Shown piece after piece: positions 1-10,434 of a stretch of DNA of 64,000 nt. Source of the stretch: an uncultured Lachnospiraceae bacterium (GTDB taxonomy: Bacteria; Bacillota; Clostridia; Lachnospirales; Lachnospiraceae). The translations under genes were made by a program, and so were the position numbers. The notes below the pieces were generated by a model that made no database searches, was not told the origin of the DNA, and saw only the letters and a program-made list of their open reading frames with translations. The stretch's first letter is position 1. Each line of letters opens with the position of its first letter. Location of the stretch: positions 170,915 through 234,914 of the forward strand of contig CACYNO010000002.1 of NCBI GenBank assembly GCA_902775895.1, in the 5' to 3' direction.

Positions 1-1
1 C

Positions 2-3000
2 AAGACGGTCCAGCAGACTATCAAGTGGGGAGACCTGACGACCGATCAGCAGGCCGACGAAGCATACCAGAATCTCGAATGGATAAGAAGTGGAGAGATT
101 TGCGCTTATCCGGAAATTCCGGTTGACGCTGAAGCCACCATCGGTACCGGCGGACCTGCAGTGATTGACTGGACTGTGGACGAGGCAGTGGTACCGGCTA
201 ATTATGAGAAAGATACCGTAACCTATGTTGACATTACCGGCATCAAGGTTGGTATAATCACCAACCGCCTGAAAGTCATCGACTTCACAGGAACCAAGGT
301 ATGGCTCGACGGTGATAAGGAGCACAATAATCCTGAAGAGCTGAACAGCAAGCTCACACTCCATCGCGACTGGATCGCGCAGCAGACGTTTACGCTTGGA
401 GAAGGCGACGACGCCAAGACCTATCTCCGGTTCAAGGCCAATGAAGAAAGCGTAACTCCGAATGTTGTGTATCAGCTCAATGGAAATACTACCAAGTGGT
501 ACACCATTGAGAATGAAACTGCAACAGAAGTAACAATTACCGATGTAAGTAAGTATGCAGCCGACACCGAGAAGAGGACAGAGTCGGTAGACACACTTGA
601 TAAGTTCCACGTTGATTGGACAGGTGATACATTTAATATTATCGGCTTACCGGGAGACACTAACGATGGTGAAGAATACACCTATTGGGTAAGTGAAGAT
701 CAGATTACCAACTATGATCTGCCTGTTTACGGTGACGGCAGCAAACAGCATAAGACTACCGATACTGCAACTCAGACTGAGACAGTTGACGGTATCTTAA
801 GCGGCGGAACCATAACAAATGTTATGCCGTTAGATATCACCGTTTCTAAGAAGTGGGTTGACGGTAACAACAATCTCAGCACCAGAGGTGAAGAAGGTGA
901 TGTGACCGTTACCCTGTGGAAGAAGGAATGGGATGCGACGGATAATAAGTATCCCGATGACTGGACCAAGGTAGAGACCAAGAATGTACCTATTAGTGAT
1001 AATGAGGCGGATGTTAATCTTTGGTCAAACCAGCCTTCCTACAAGAACGGCAAGGAGATCCTCTACAAACTGACTGAGGAGAATGCTGCAGGAAAGACCG
1101 TGCTGTCAAGCTACACCACGACTTACCAGCAGAACGCAGCAACTGCCACAGAAAGCGGAAGTGAGATTGAGTTTAACGTAAGCAACGGTCAGTCCGCTGC
1201 AAATGGTCTGGCGTATACGTTGAAATTTATCAACACTTACAATGTGACCGATTCCATCAAGGTAACCAAGACCTGGGATGATGCACACAACGCTGAGGGG
1301 CTGAGACCTGAAAGCGTGATCGTACATCTGTACAAGGTAGTTGATGTTGCAGAACTTACAGATGATGAAATAACAGCTGCTACACAAGGCATTAACCAGG
1401 ATCAGTTCACCGAACAGCAGGCCTACGAGGCTGCAATCGCCAAGGCTAAGCAGGATGCTTTAGCTAAGAAGACTGCCGACACCACACCGGTTCAGATCGA
1501 GGTGGTAAGGAAAGAGATCAAGCCTGCAGAAGGCGAGACCGACACATGGACAACAGGAATCACCTGGGATAGCCTGCCTGTATTTGATGAAGACGGCAGC
1601 AGGATCAGGTATGTTGTTATCGAGGAAAGCGTAAGCGGTTATGAGACCGAGTACAAATTAGGTAACGGCGACTACGGCGACGATGTAGAGATACGGCTTG
1701 ACGGCGAGAGCGGAGCACAGACTGTTGACGTTAAGAACAGCCTGACGCCTGCTACAGATGAAGTGGAAGTCACCAAGGTTTGGGAAGATGACAATAATGC
1801 CTACGGCATGCGTCCTAACAGCGTCGAAATCGAGCTTTGGAAGTATGTCTGGGACAAGGATGCCAAGGCATATAAGACCACAGCTGAAAAGGTTACCACA
1901 CGTCCTGCAACACAGGATGACGTGGATGATGACACTACAGGTAACACCAAGCCTGGTGATGACATTACAGTTACAAACTTAACACTTAACGAGGACAATG
2001 CCTGGGCCGGCGAGTGGACCAGACTGCCGCTTACAGAAAACGGCGAGACGATCCTCTACATCGTTAAGGAAGTAACCACAGGTGCAGTATATGCTGTTCC
2101 GGGCACGGCGAACAAATACAGCGACGATCCGATAATCACCGGAGACCAGGTGAACGGCTACATGATCACAAATATCTTCACACCTGCGACCACAAGTGCC
2201 GAGATCACCAAGAAGTGGGTCGACAACAATAACGCTCTTAACGTACGTCCGGATACCCTGACGATGGAACTCTGGCGTACATGGACAGGCGTGGATGCCA
2301 GCGGCAACGACGAGCAGAAGTATGAGAGAGCAAAGGATATCAACGAAAACGATATCAAGAACCTCATCTCTGCAGACGACCAGACTGCTGACAACACCTG
2401 GAACTACAAGGTAGAGAATCTACCGACGCATACCTTTGTTGAAAAGGCAAACGGCGTTAAGTATGTAGAAGTTGATCCTATGTTCTTCGAGGAAGGCGAC
2501 AATCCACAAGAAAAGGGTTGGTACGTCAAGAATGGCGATACCTACGAGCCGTCTACCGATGAGTGGAGACAGGACGGAACAACCTATTACGATCAGGTTC
2601 CTGTAACAGTAAAAGAAGCGCGTGAATACACCTACTACTGGAAGGAGACAATCCCCACGGGTTACACGGCTACGGTGACGGGAACAGATCCGACAGAAGG
2701 TAAGACACCTGCTGAGGAGGCTGCGGCACTTGTAGGCATACAGAAGGCCGCCAGCGGCAAAGAAATCACTAATACTTACATCACCGGAAAACTGATTCTC
2801 ACCAAGATATGGGAAGACGGGGACAATGTGGATAACATTCGTCGTAATACCGATGATTTTGCCGACGACCTTGTACTTTATGCAAACAAGATCAAGATTG
2901 ACGGAGATGACTTTGGTGATGATGCGCCTAAGGTTAAACGTACGGTTACCCAAGGAACGGGCACTGACAGTAATAAGTACACCGTAACCTATGAGAACCT

Positions 3001-6000
3001 GCCTGTTTATGACAAGAACGGTCAGAAGATTACCTATACTATAGAAGAAAAGACGATCGGAGGTTACACAGTAGCCACAGATTCGGCAGCAGATCTTTCC
3101 GATACTCTTGACGAGACCGGACAAAACACCGGTGTTTACGAAGGAACCATGTCTCTCACCAATGAGCACACACCTGGAACAACCAGCCTGACTGTAACAA
3201 AGGTATGGTCCGATGAGAGCAATAAGGACGGCAAGCGTCCGACGGTTGCACAGCTGAAGGAAGTAATGAAGCTATACGCCGACGGCACGGACAATGTAAC
3301 AGCTACATATGCTAACAAGCTGACAGTTTATGATAACGGTGATAACACATTTACCGTTATATGGAATGACCTGCCGAAGTACAAGACAGGTAAGACTGGT
3401 CAGGAGATCGTATACTCTGCTATGGAAGAGATTCCGCAGGGCAATACCTATTTTGATTACTACAGCGGTCCTACATACAGCGACAACAAGGATGTAGCAA
3501 GCACGACAGAAAACGAATCCGAAGACAAAACCCGGGCTTATGATGGCGGTAAGATCACCAATAAGCAGGTACTGCAGGATATCACTGTACGTAAGGTGTG
3601 GAATGATAAGATCTTTGATCTGACAAGCGGAAACAACGTAGTAAATCCGGGACGTCCTGCAACCATCAGCCTGACCCTTACGGGAGATGATACTACTGTA
3701 GAGGGACATACCAAGACCGAGAGCAGTGTATCGTCCACCAATGAGGACAACTTTGATCACACCTTCGTTAAGATGCCGATATACAAGGCAGACGGCACTA
3801 AGATGACCTATACCCTAACTGAAGCGGATATTCCGGGATATGATACCAAGGTTATTGAAATTCCGGGAACTAATATCCAGGCAGTAGTGAATACCTGTCA
3901 GGTAACCAAGCTTACGGGTACGAAGGTATGGAAGGATGGCAACGAGACGCATAACAATGCTTCCGATGTCAAACTGACAGTACACTGGCAGAGAGGAAAC
4001 GGTGCAGATATCTATGTACCGACCAAAGATACTACGGTACAAACAGGCAAGACTTACTATACCGATAACACCGGGGCAACAGAAGCAACACCGGCAGATA
4101 GTGAGAATCCTTCCACTGAGAAATGGTATGAGAAGCTGTCCGGTAAGGGAACTGTCAGCAATCCGACCGTTACCTGGGGAACAACCGACGATACTAAGAA
4201 TACCTTTACCGTCGGCGGCTTGCCTGTGGGCGACGGCTATGGCAACACCTACACCTATTGGGTAAGTGAGGCTCAGGTCAGCGGATACAAGGCGCCTGTA
4301 TATAGTGTAGCTACACACAAAGAAGGCACAACAGATGTCGGTATCACAGACGGAGGTACGATAACCAACAAGATCACCGGTATAACAAGTATCACAGGAG
4401 AAAAAGTCTGGGTTGGCGGGGAGAATAGTGAGCATGTAAATGCAAATATTACGCTGAATCTTAACCGTCAGAGTGCAAAGAGTGGTTCTTCTGTAGAGAC
4501 GTCCGGAATCAAACAGGCAGACGGAACAACACCTGCCACGGCAACCTGGGACGGTAACAAGTATACTTTTGCAAATCTTGATAGATTTGACAGCGATGGT
4601 TATGAGTACACCTATTGGGTAACTGAGGGAGCAGTAACGGACTACACTACTACTTATACCAATACGGACACTCAGCCTAACGCTACTGACAAAGCATATG
4701 ATGGTGCAACGATCACCAATATATGCAACAGAAAGGACAGCTTAAAGGTAACCAAGGAATGGGCTGATGCTTCCGGCAACACCTATAACGCCGAGGGTAT
4801 CCGTCCTGACAAAGTGACCATGCACCTTTACAAAGTGGTGACAACCGGAGAAGGTCAGGCAGCCGTAACAAGTCTGGTTCAGGTTGAAGCACAGGAGAAG
4901 GAACTTGCATGGAACAAACAGGATATTGCAAGCGATGAAGGCGGCGAGGCAACCTGGGAGAATCTGCCTGTATACGATGAGACTACAGGTGAGAAGATCA
5001 AATATGTGGTACTTGAGGAGACCGTTGAGGGTTACACTACCACGTACAAGACTCCGGCAGGCAGCGAATATGTACCGGAAGGAACGAATCCTGCAAAAAA
5101 TACCGGTCTTCAGGTACAACTTGACGGTACACAAGGAGCCCAGGAGGTTAAGGTTAAGAATGCTCTTACACCTGCAACCTCTGAGGTACCTGTTACCAAG
5201 GTTTGGGATGACAACAGCAATGTTGACAACAAGCGTAGCGCTGTGACATTCAGATTGACAGCTAAAGTTTGGGATCCTTCCCAGAACAACGGAGCAGGAG
5301 GTTATATAGTTGAAGATCCTGCAAAACAGGCAGATGGGACAACACCGATAGCGGACATTACCCTGGATGGCAAAGCGAACGATCCTGCAGGAGACGACGA
5401 GACTACGCCGGCAACATCAAAGGATGAGTGGACAGGTAAGTTCACGAACCTTCCCGAGACCAGAAACAGTAAGACGGTTGTATACAATGTAAAAGAGGTA
5501 ACTGATCTTACGGATGCCGGATATAAGGCGCCGGTAGTTACCGGAAACATGATCGACGGTTACACGGTAACCAACACCAAAGACCGTGAGACGGTTGTGG
5601 TAAACGTTGAGAAGGAATGGGCAAAAGACCTTGAGGCATTCAGACCTGATCATGTGACCGTAAGCCTGAAGGCAGACGGAGCGGCAGCTAAGTATGCTGA
5701 CGGCGTGGACGTTACCGATGTTGTGATTACAAAGGATGCAGCTTGGAAGGGCGGATTTATAAATCTTCCGAAGAACAAAGACGGCAAGGTTGGAGAAGCT
5801 ATTGTCTACACTGTAGAAGAGGCGGCCGTTAACGGATATGTCACCACCTACAGTGGTACCGGAACAGACGGTAAGGCGGTTACCATAACCGACAATGTCG
5901 GAACCATGAAAGTAACCAACACCGCACAGACCGGTAAGATCACCCTGACAAAGACATGGGATGATGAGGACAATGCGGATAATATCCGTCCCGAAAGTGC

Positions 6001-9000
6001 AGATGATTTTGCAAACCTGCTTACGCTTTATGCAAATGATACCAAGGTCACCGAATTTGGCGTTGCACCAAACGTTAAACGTACGGCAACGGTAACTGCC
6101 GACAAACCGGACGAAATGACGGTAACTTACGAGAACCTTCCGATCTATGACGGAACGGGCAAGAAGGTTAACTATCGTGTTGAAGAGAATGTACCGACCG
6201 GGTATGTGATCACGGACAGCAGCCTGTCAACGCAGCTTAACGAGACTACGGCAGGTGCCGGATACACCGGAACCATGTCCCTGACGGATAAACATGTGCA
6301 TGACACCACCACATTTACCGTGACTAAGGTTTGGGATGATAATGACAATGCTTACGGCAACAGACCTACGGTTAAACAGCTGAAAGACGTTATCAAACTT
6401 TATCAGGATGGTACAGACGTGACCGCTGCAAATGCAAATAATCTTACCGTAAACATAAGTGATGACGGCAACAGCTATACATTAAGCTGGGCTAATCTTC
6501 CTAAGCAGGGTGTTTACACTGCTAAGGAGACCGGAACCTTCGATTACTACAGTGATCCGGAATACACCAATACGGAATCTGCAGAAACCGACAAGGCTTA
6601 CAACAATGGTACGATAACCAACAGGCAGTTGTACCGTGACCTTAAGGTTCGCAAGGTATGGAATGACAAGATCCTTGATCTGAATACAGGCAAGAATATT
6701 GTTCCTGAAAACAGACCGGATCAGATCAGCCTGACTCTTACGGGAGATGGAGCTGTAAAGACCGGAGAAACAGAACCGTATACGGTAACCAAGACCGTGG
6801 ATGTGCCAAAGGCAACGGCCACTGCAAATGCCGATACCTTTGAATACACCTTCGAGAAGCTGCCGCTTTACAAAGCAGACGGCAAAATTATGAAGTACAC
6901 CCTGTCTGAGGATGAGATTCCGGGATACAGAACAGAGTATGACCAGAATAACCTCATAGTTATCAATACATACGAAGTGACTAAGATCTCCGGAACCAAG
7001 GTTTGGACAGACGGTGATTCCAAGCATAACAATCCTACGGATGTGAAGCTTGAACTCAACTACAGGAAGTCCGACGGAAAGACGGGTAAGGCTGACATCC
7101 CGGCAACCGTATGGGGCACGAACGAAGCTGATAAGAACAAGTTTACAATAACCGGTCTTCCTGTAGCCGACAAAGACGGCAACACATATGAGTACTGGGT
7201 AAGCGAAAAGCAGATCAGCGATTACAATGCTCCGGATTACGGAGACGGTGATACGACCCACAAGACCGACGGTACGCCGGACGGTATCACCAACGGCGGT
7301 ACCATTACCAACAGCCTGGCTGATAAGAGGATCAGCATAACAGGTAACAAGGTATGGAGCGGCGGTCAGGATAGCGAGCATGACAATACGAAACTCGGAC
7401 TTGTTCTTCACAGAGTAAGCTCCAAGGACGGCTCGACCGAAGAGACCGTAATCGTTGATCCTTCCTGGAAGAGTAAGACGGGCAATTCGTCTTATACATA
7501 TTCCGGTCTTCCTAAGTACGACAAAGACGGTTATGAATACACCTACTGGGTAACTGAAGGAAAAGTGGATGACTACAAGACATCTTACACAAATGATGAG
7601 AACAAGCCTGCGGCTACTGATAAGGTTTATGATGAAGGTACCATCAACAATACCTCTACCATGAACGCAAGCGTGAAGCTCATTAAGAGATGGGTAGACG
7701 AGAACGACAAAGACAAGAAACGTCCGAATGTTGATACATTTAAATCGGGTCTTAAGCTTATGGCTGACGGCACTGACGTGACGGCTGCAAATGTAAGCAA
7801 GCTTACCGTAACCGACAGCGGAGATAATACATACCTTATCGAATGGAAAGAACTTCAGTCCGTAAACGGCGACAAGGCTGTTAACTACACGGTAACTGAG
7901 AATGTTCCTGATGGATATGAGGTAACTTACTACGATGCCGACGGTAAAGCCCAGGCAGCAGCCACAACGGGCGGAAGCATTGTAAATACACACAAGGTTA
8001 AGATAACCGTAACCTATGATCCGGATAACGGTGAGAAAGAAACCGTTACAGAGATCAATAAGGGTGACAAAGAGCCTGCACAGCCTGAAAAAGATCCTGC
8101 AAAGGATGGCTACAAGTTCGTAGGCTGGAAGAGAATGGTTGATGATGACGGTAACGTAACTTACACCGCACAGTGGGAGAAGATCGATAAGATCACCATA
8201 ACCTATGACCCGGATAATGATAAGGATAAGCCTACCTCTACCGAGATTGAGAGAGGCGCTGATGAGCCTGCACAACCTGAAAAAGATCCGACTAAAGATG
8301 GTTACAGATTTACCGGCTGGCAGAGAGAAGTTGATCCGGATACGGGAGATGTCACCTACAAGGCAAGATGGGAGAAGATCCCCGATACCGAAAAGATCGA
8401 TGTAGCCTTTGACTTTGATAACGGCAAAGATCCTGAGATCACCACCATCGCAAGAGGTGAAAATGAGCCTGCACAGCCGCAGAATCCTACTAAAGATGGA
8501 TTTACATTCGGTGGATGGCTGAGAACCGTGGATGACAAAGGAAATGTTACCTATAAGGCTAACTGGATACCGAACAGCGAAGATCCGGGCAAGATCAAGA
8601 TCACTTACAAGTTCGGCAACGGCGCTTCCGACAGAGTAAGCGAGATCACAAGAGGCGAGGACGAGCCTGATCAGCCGGCTAATCCGGAAAGAAGCGGATA
8701 TGTATTCGGTGGATGGCTCAGAGGCAAGGATAAGGACGGCAACGTAACTTATACGGCTAACTGGGTTGAGATACCGAAGCAGAAGAACACCGTGACCTAC
8801 ATCGATCCTATCGCTGATGAGATCGTGGTCAAGTCTCTTGATGTGGATGATCCGAAAGCAAATACAGATCCTGCGGATCCGGATCACACCGACAACGGAC
8901 TGATATTCACCAAGTGGAAAGAGGTTAAGATCAACGGCAACGTTATAAAGGTTGCAAGCTACCTTACTGAATGCTCTAACCCTGAAGAAAAGATAACTGT

Positions 9001-10177
9001 TACATACAGGGATCTGGACGGCGCAGAAGAGAACGTTTACCAGAGGACGGAGATCAAGAAGGGCGGTAAAGAACCTAAAGCTCCTGCAGATCCTACGAAA
9101 GAAGGCAAGACCTTTGACGGATGGGAAAGAACGGTAGATGAGAAGGGTAACATCACCTATACCGCTAAATGGATATCCGACACCTATACCGTGACATTTA
9201 AGGACGGTAATACAGGTGAGACTATCACGGTAGTTAAGAACATCAAGGAACACGGCAGAGCCGATGTGCCTAAAGATGAGGAGATCCCCGAGCACGAAGG
9301 TTATGAGTTCAAGGGTTGGAGAACACCTGACGGAACCATAGTAACGGATCTTAAGGTTGAAGACGTTACTGAAGACCTGATCTACACAGCCGTTTACGAG
9401 CCGATAGAAAAACCTGATACCCACACCGTGACCTACAGAAATAAGGTTACCGGCGAGGATATCAAGATTGATACCGGTATAGAAGACGGCGGAAGCTCTA
9501 AAGTACCTGAGCCGCCTGCACAGGAAGGCTACGAGTTCCACGGCTGGCTCCTTGAAGACGGAACGGTTGTTAAAGACCTTAAAGAGGTTAAGGACATAAC
9601 CAAGGATATGCTTCTGATAGCACTCTATGATGAGGTTACGGAAGAGTCCAAGACCATAACAAGGACCATCCATTACAGGTACTACACCAAAGATGGCGAA
9701 GAGGTAAGGAAAGACGTTGTACAGAGCGTAACCTTTACCCGCACCAAGACCGTAGACGCGGAGACAGGCAAAGTTACCTATTCTGACTGGACTCCGGCAA
9801 GCAATAAGTTTGACGAAGTACAGTCCGGCGAAGTGAAAGGCTTTACGCCTGACAGGGATAAGGTAGATGCCTTAGATGTGGATCCGAACATGGAGGATGT
9901 GGAGGAATTCGTAATCTACAATAAGAACGAAGAGCCTACCACGGAGACCACTACGGAAGAAACAACAACCACAACTACAACTGCACCACCTGCCACTACT
10001 ACTACAGGCAAGCCGGCTGAGACCCAGCCGCCTGCATCCGGTAATAGGGCAAGGAGTCCGGAAACGGGAGATCATAATGATACTCTCAAGTGGGCGATGA
10101 TCGCAGTAGCAGCTGCGGCAGTGGGACTGACAACTGCAGTCACTACAAGACCGAAAAGAAAAGGGAAGAGGAGATAA
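2..10177 (+). CDS. Giant Cna-B / InlB-repeat cell-wall-anchored adhesin (5' end outside window)
   Basis: The frame is open from the left edge (an in-frame GTG at 161 is not a convincing start), so at least 3,391 residues are visible and the signal peptide is missing. From the left I count about 19 Cna-B-type domains (each opening with a K-x-W-x-D/G core such as GTKVWLDGD or VTKVWEDDNN and closing with a TITN/VxNT strand), then about eight InlB/Listeria-Bacteroides-type repeats (GYxFxGW...GNVTYTAxW, nt ~8000-9650), one MucBP/Mub-B2-like domain (QSVTFTRTKTVD...YSDWTPAS, ~9650-9920), a Thr-rich stalk, and a sorting signal SPETGD followed by a hydrophobic stretch and the basic tail RPKRKGKRR. Known Cna-B domains act as rigid stalks, often with isopeptide bonds. 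Role inferred: long surface adhesin attached by a sortase encoded elsewhere. Codon use resembles its neighbours. A strong hairpin terminator follows. Confidence 0.9.
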   Translation, partial: KTVQQTIKWGDLTTDQQADEAYQNLEWIRSGEICAYPEIPVDAEATIGTGGPAVIDWTVDEAVVPANYEKDTVTYVDITGIKVGIITNRLKVIDFTGTKVWLDGDKEHNNPEELNSKLTLHRDWIAQQTFTLGEGDDAKTYLRFKANEESVTPNVVYQLNGNTTKWYTIENETATEVTITDVSKYAADTEKRTESVDTLDKFHVDWTGDTFNIIGLPGDTNDGEEYTYWVSEDQITNYDLPVYGDGSKQHKTTDTATQTETVDGILSGGTITNVMPLDITVSKKWVDGNNNLSTRGEEGDVTVTLWKKEWDATDNKYPDDWTKVETKNVPISDNEADVNLWSNQPSYKNGKEILYKLTEENAAGKTVLSSYTTTYQQNAATATESGSEIEFNVSNGQSAANGLAYTLKFINTYNVTDSIKVTKTWDDAHNAEGLRPESVIVHLYKVVDVAELTDDEITAATQGINQDQFTEQQAYEAAIAKAKQDALAKKTADTTPVQIEVVRKEIKPAEGETDTWTTGITWDSLPVFDEDGSRIRYVVIEESVSGYETEYKLGNGDYGDDVEIRLDGESGAQTVDVKNSLTPATDEVEVTKVWEDDNNAYGMRPNSVEIELWKYVWDKDAKAYKTTAEKVTTRPATQDDVDDDTTGNTKPGDDITVTNLTLNEDNAWAGEWTRLPLTENGETILYIVKEVTTGAVYAVPGTANKYSDDPIITGDQVNGYMITNIFTPATTSAEITKKWVDNNNALNVRPDTLTMELWRTWTGVDASGNDEQKYERAKDINENDIKNLISADDQTADNTWNYKVENLPTHTFVEKANGVKYVEVDPMFFEEGDNPQEKGWYVKNGDTYEPSTDEWRQDGTTYYDQVPVTVKEAREYTYYWKETIPTGYTATVTGTDPTEGKTPAEEAAALVGIQKAASGKEITNTYITGKLILTKIWEDGDNVDNIRRNTDDFADDLVLYANKIKIDGDDFGDDAPKVKRTVTQGTGTDSNKYTVTYENLPVYDKNGQKITYTIEEKTIGGYTVATDSAADLSDTLDETGQNTGVYEGTMSLTNEHTPGTTSLTVTKVWSDESNKDGKRPTVAQLKEVMKLYADGTDNVTATYANKLTVYDNGDNTFTVIWNDLPKYKTGKTGQEIVYSAMEEIPQGNTYFDYYSGPTYSDNKDVASTTENESEDKTRAYDGGKITNKQVLQDITVRKVWNDKIFDLTSGNNVVNPGRPATISLTLTGDDTTVEGHTKTESSVSSTNEDNFDHTFVKMPIYKADGTKMTYTLTEADIPGYDTKVIEIPGTNIQAVVNTCQVTKLTGTKVWKDGNETHNNASDVKLTVHWQRGNGADIYVPTKDTTVQTGKTYYTDNTGATEATPADSENPSTEKWYEKLSGKGTVSNPTVTWGTTDDTKNTFTVGGLPVGDGYGNTYTYWVSEAQVSGYKAPVYSVATHKEGTTDVGITDGGTITNKITGITSITGEKVWVGGENSEHVNANITLNLNRQSAKSGSSVETSGIKQADGTTPATATWDGNKYTFANLDRFDSDGYEYTYWVTEGAVTDYTTTYTNTDTQPNATDKAYDGATITNICNRKDSLKVTKEWADASGNTYNAEGIRPDKVTMHLYKVVTTGEGQAAVTSLVQVEAQEKELAWNKQDIASDEGGEATWENLPVYDETTGEKIKYVVLEETVEGYTTTYKTPAGSEYVPEGTNPAKNTGLQVQLDGTQGAQEVKVKNALTPATSEVPVTKVWDDNSNVDNKRSAVTFRLTAKVWDPSQNNGAGGYIVEDPAKQADGTTPIADITLDGKANDPAGDDETTPATSKDEWTGKFTNLPETRNSKTVVYNVKEVTDLTDAGYKAPVVTGNMIDGYTVTNTKDRETVVVNVEKEWAKDLEAFRPDHVTVSLKADGAAAKYADGVDVTDVVITKDAAWKGGFINLPKNKDGKVGEAIVYTVEEAAVNGYVTTYSGTGTDGKAVTITDNVGTMKVTNTAQTGKITLTKTWDDEDNADNIRPESADDFANLLTLYANDTKVTEFGVAPNVKRTATVTADKPDEMTVTYENLPIYDGTGKKVNYRVEENVPTGYVITDSSLSTQLNETTAGAGYTGTMSLTDKHVHDTTTFTVTKVWDDNDNAYGNRPTVKQLKDVIKLYQDGTDVTAANANNLTVNISDDGNSYTLSWANLPKQGVYTAKETGTFDYYSDPEYTNTESAETDKAYNNGTITNRQLYRDLKVRKVWNDKILDLNTGKNIVPENRPDQISLTLTGDGAVKTGETEPYTVTKTVDVPKATATANADTFEYTFEKLPLYKADGKIMKYTLSEDEIPGYRTEYDQNNLIVINTYEVTKISGTKVWTDGDSKHNNPTDVKLELNYRKSDGKTGKADIPATVWGTNEADKNKFTITGLPVADKDGNTYEYWVSEKQISDYNAPDYGDGDTTHKTDGTPDGITNGGTITNSLADKRISITGNKVWSGGQDSEHDNTKLGLVLHRVSSKDGSTEETVIVDPSWKSKTGNSSYTYSGLPKYDKDGYEYTYWVTEGKVDDYKTSYTNDENKPAATDKVYDEGTINNTSTMNASVKLIKRWVDENDKDKKRPNVDTFKSGLKLMADGTDVTAANVSKLTVTDSGDNTYLIEWKELQSVNGDKAVNYTVTENVPDGYEVTYYDADGKAQAAATTGGSIVNTHKVKITVTYDPDNGEKETVTEINKGDKEPAQPEKDPAKDGYKFVGWKRMVDDDGNVTYTAQWEKIDKITITYDPDNDKDKPTSTEIERGADEPAQPEKDPTKDGYRFTGWQREVDPDTGDVTYKARWEKIPDTEKIDVAFDFDNGKDPEITTIARGENEPAQPQNPTKDGFTFGGWLRTVDDKGNVTYKANWIPNSEDPGKIKITYKFGNGASDRVSEITRGEDEPDQPANPERSGYVFGGWLRGKDKDGNVTYTANWVEIPKQKNTVTYIDPIADEIVVKSLDVDDPKANTDPADPDHTDNGLIFTKWKEVKINGNVIKVASYLTECSNPEEKITVTYRDLDGAEENVYQRTEIKKGGKEPKAPADPTKEGKTFDGWERTVDEKGNITYTAKWISDTYTVTFKDGNTGETITVVKNIKEHGRADVPKDEEIPEHEGYEFKGWRTPDGTIVTDLKVEDVTEDLIYTAVYEPIEKPDTHTVTYRNKVTGEDIKIDTGIEDGGSSKVPEPPAQEGYEFHGWLLEDGTVVKDLKEVKDITKDMLLIALYDEVTEESKTITRTIHYRYYTKDGEEVRKDVVQSVTFTRTKTVDAETGKVTYSDWTPASNKFDEVQSGEVKGFTPDRDKVDALDVDPNMEDVEEFVIYNKNEEPTTETTTEETTTTTTTAPPATTTTGKPAETQPPASGNRARSPETGDHNDTLKWAMIAVAAAAVGLTTAVTTRPKRKGKRR
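1256..4741 (+). repeat. Cna-B higher-order repeat, block 1 (eight domains)
   Basis: Eight consecutive Cna-B domains with distinctive openings, in order: IKVTKTWDD, VEVTKVWEDD, AEITKKWVDN, KLILTKIWEDG, LTVTKVWSDE, ITVRKVWNDK, GTKVWKDGN, GEKVWVGGE. The same order of domain subtypes recurs in block 2, so the repeat unit is the set of eight rather than the single domain. Two domains carry extra loops (about 2461-2620 and 4012-4130) with a GWYVK/KWYE-type motif. Confidence 0.75.
4742..7671 (+). repeat. Cna-B higher-order repeat, block 2 (eight domains)
   Basis: Domains open LKVTKEWAD, VPVTKVWDD, VNVEKEWAK, KITLTKTWDD, FTVTKVWDD, LKVRKVWND, GTKVWTDGD, GNKVWSGGQ, pairing one-to-one with block 1. 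Subtype-specific landmarks match, for example DDFADDLVLYAN with DDFANLLTLYAN, RPTVAQLKEVMKLYADGT with RPTVKQLKDVIKLYQDGT, and RKVWNDKIFDL with RKVWNDKILDL. Block 2 is about 550 nt shorter because several loops are missing. Confidence 0.75.
8000..9650 (+). repeat. InlB/Listeria-Bacteroides-type repeat array in the adhesin
   Basis: About eight units of 60-75 residues with the pattern ITVTY-DxDNG...EPAQP...DGYxFxGWxR...GNVTYTAxWE. The first four and the sixth are close relatives; the fifth lacks the GW core and the last two are the divergent TVTFKDGNTGE / TVTYRNKVTGE subtype. Confidence 0.8.
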
Positions 10178-10194
10178 TCCTTCCTGAATAAAAG

Positions 10195-10229
10195 GATGGC
10201 AGAAGTGAAAGCTTCTGCCATCTTTTTTT
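10195..10229 (+). terminator. Intrinsic terminator after the giant adhesin
   Basis: Perfect 11-bp stem (GATGGCAGAAG at 10195-10205 with CTTCTGCCATC at 10212-10222), 6-nt loop, then seven T. Confidence 0.93.
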
Positions 10230-10293
10230 CTGCGCTGATCGCCGTTTACATCCGGGAGATAAACGCTGTCCTTGTAAAATGGCAAAAACCCCG

Positions 10294-10322
10294 TTTAAAA
10301 TCACAGTTATTTCTGGTATAAT
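10294..10322 (+). promoter_or_regulatory. Promoter of the adhesin-2 leader
   Basis: TTTAAA at 10294-10299, 17-bp spacer, TATAAT at 10317-10322 preceded by TGG (extended -10). Transcription would start near 10329, well upstream of the MBG protein gene. Confidence 0.65.
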
Positions 10323-10371
10323 ATTATGCAAAAGAGTTTTCACTTCGGTTTTTAAAAAGGGGTTTAAAGAT

Positions 10372-10434
10372 ATGACGGAATATATCGCATCGTGTTTACG
10401 GTCTATGGTCGTGAGCCGGTGCTTTTTTGTTTAA
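10372..10434 (+). CDS. Possible 20-residue leader peptide
   Basis: An ATG at 10372 lies 9 nt after AAGGGG and opens a 20-codon frame (MTEYIASCLRSM...) ending TAA at 10434. It lies wholly inside the leader between the promoter at 10294-10322 and the MBG surface protein and runs straight through a terminator-like hairpin. It is not rich in one amino acid, so classical amino-acid attenuation is not suggested. I do not recognise the peptide. It could equally be a chance frame in a small RNA. Confidence 0.35.
   Translation: MTEYIASCLRSMVVSRCFFV
10387..10428 (+). terminator. Terminator-like hairpin inside the leader (attenuator or small-RNA end)
   Basis: GCATCG at 10387-10392 pairs with CGGTGC at 10417-10422, and a second inner stem (TTTACG with CGTGAG, partly G-U) continues it; six T follow. 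With the promoter at 10294 it would give a transcript of about 100 nt. A weak second promoter (TTGTTT at 10427, 16 bp, TATACC) could serve the next gene independently. Confidence 0.5.

Noticed and set aside
6482-9673. 1,063-codon open frame antisense to the giant adhesin
   Set aside because: It mirrors the repetitive Cna-B/InlB coding sequence, has no ribosome binding site or promoter, and its translation is low-complexity Ile/Val/Ser-rich; similar shorter antisense frames occur over the same gene. It is a codon-bias shadow.
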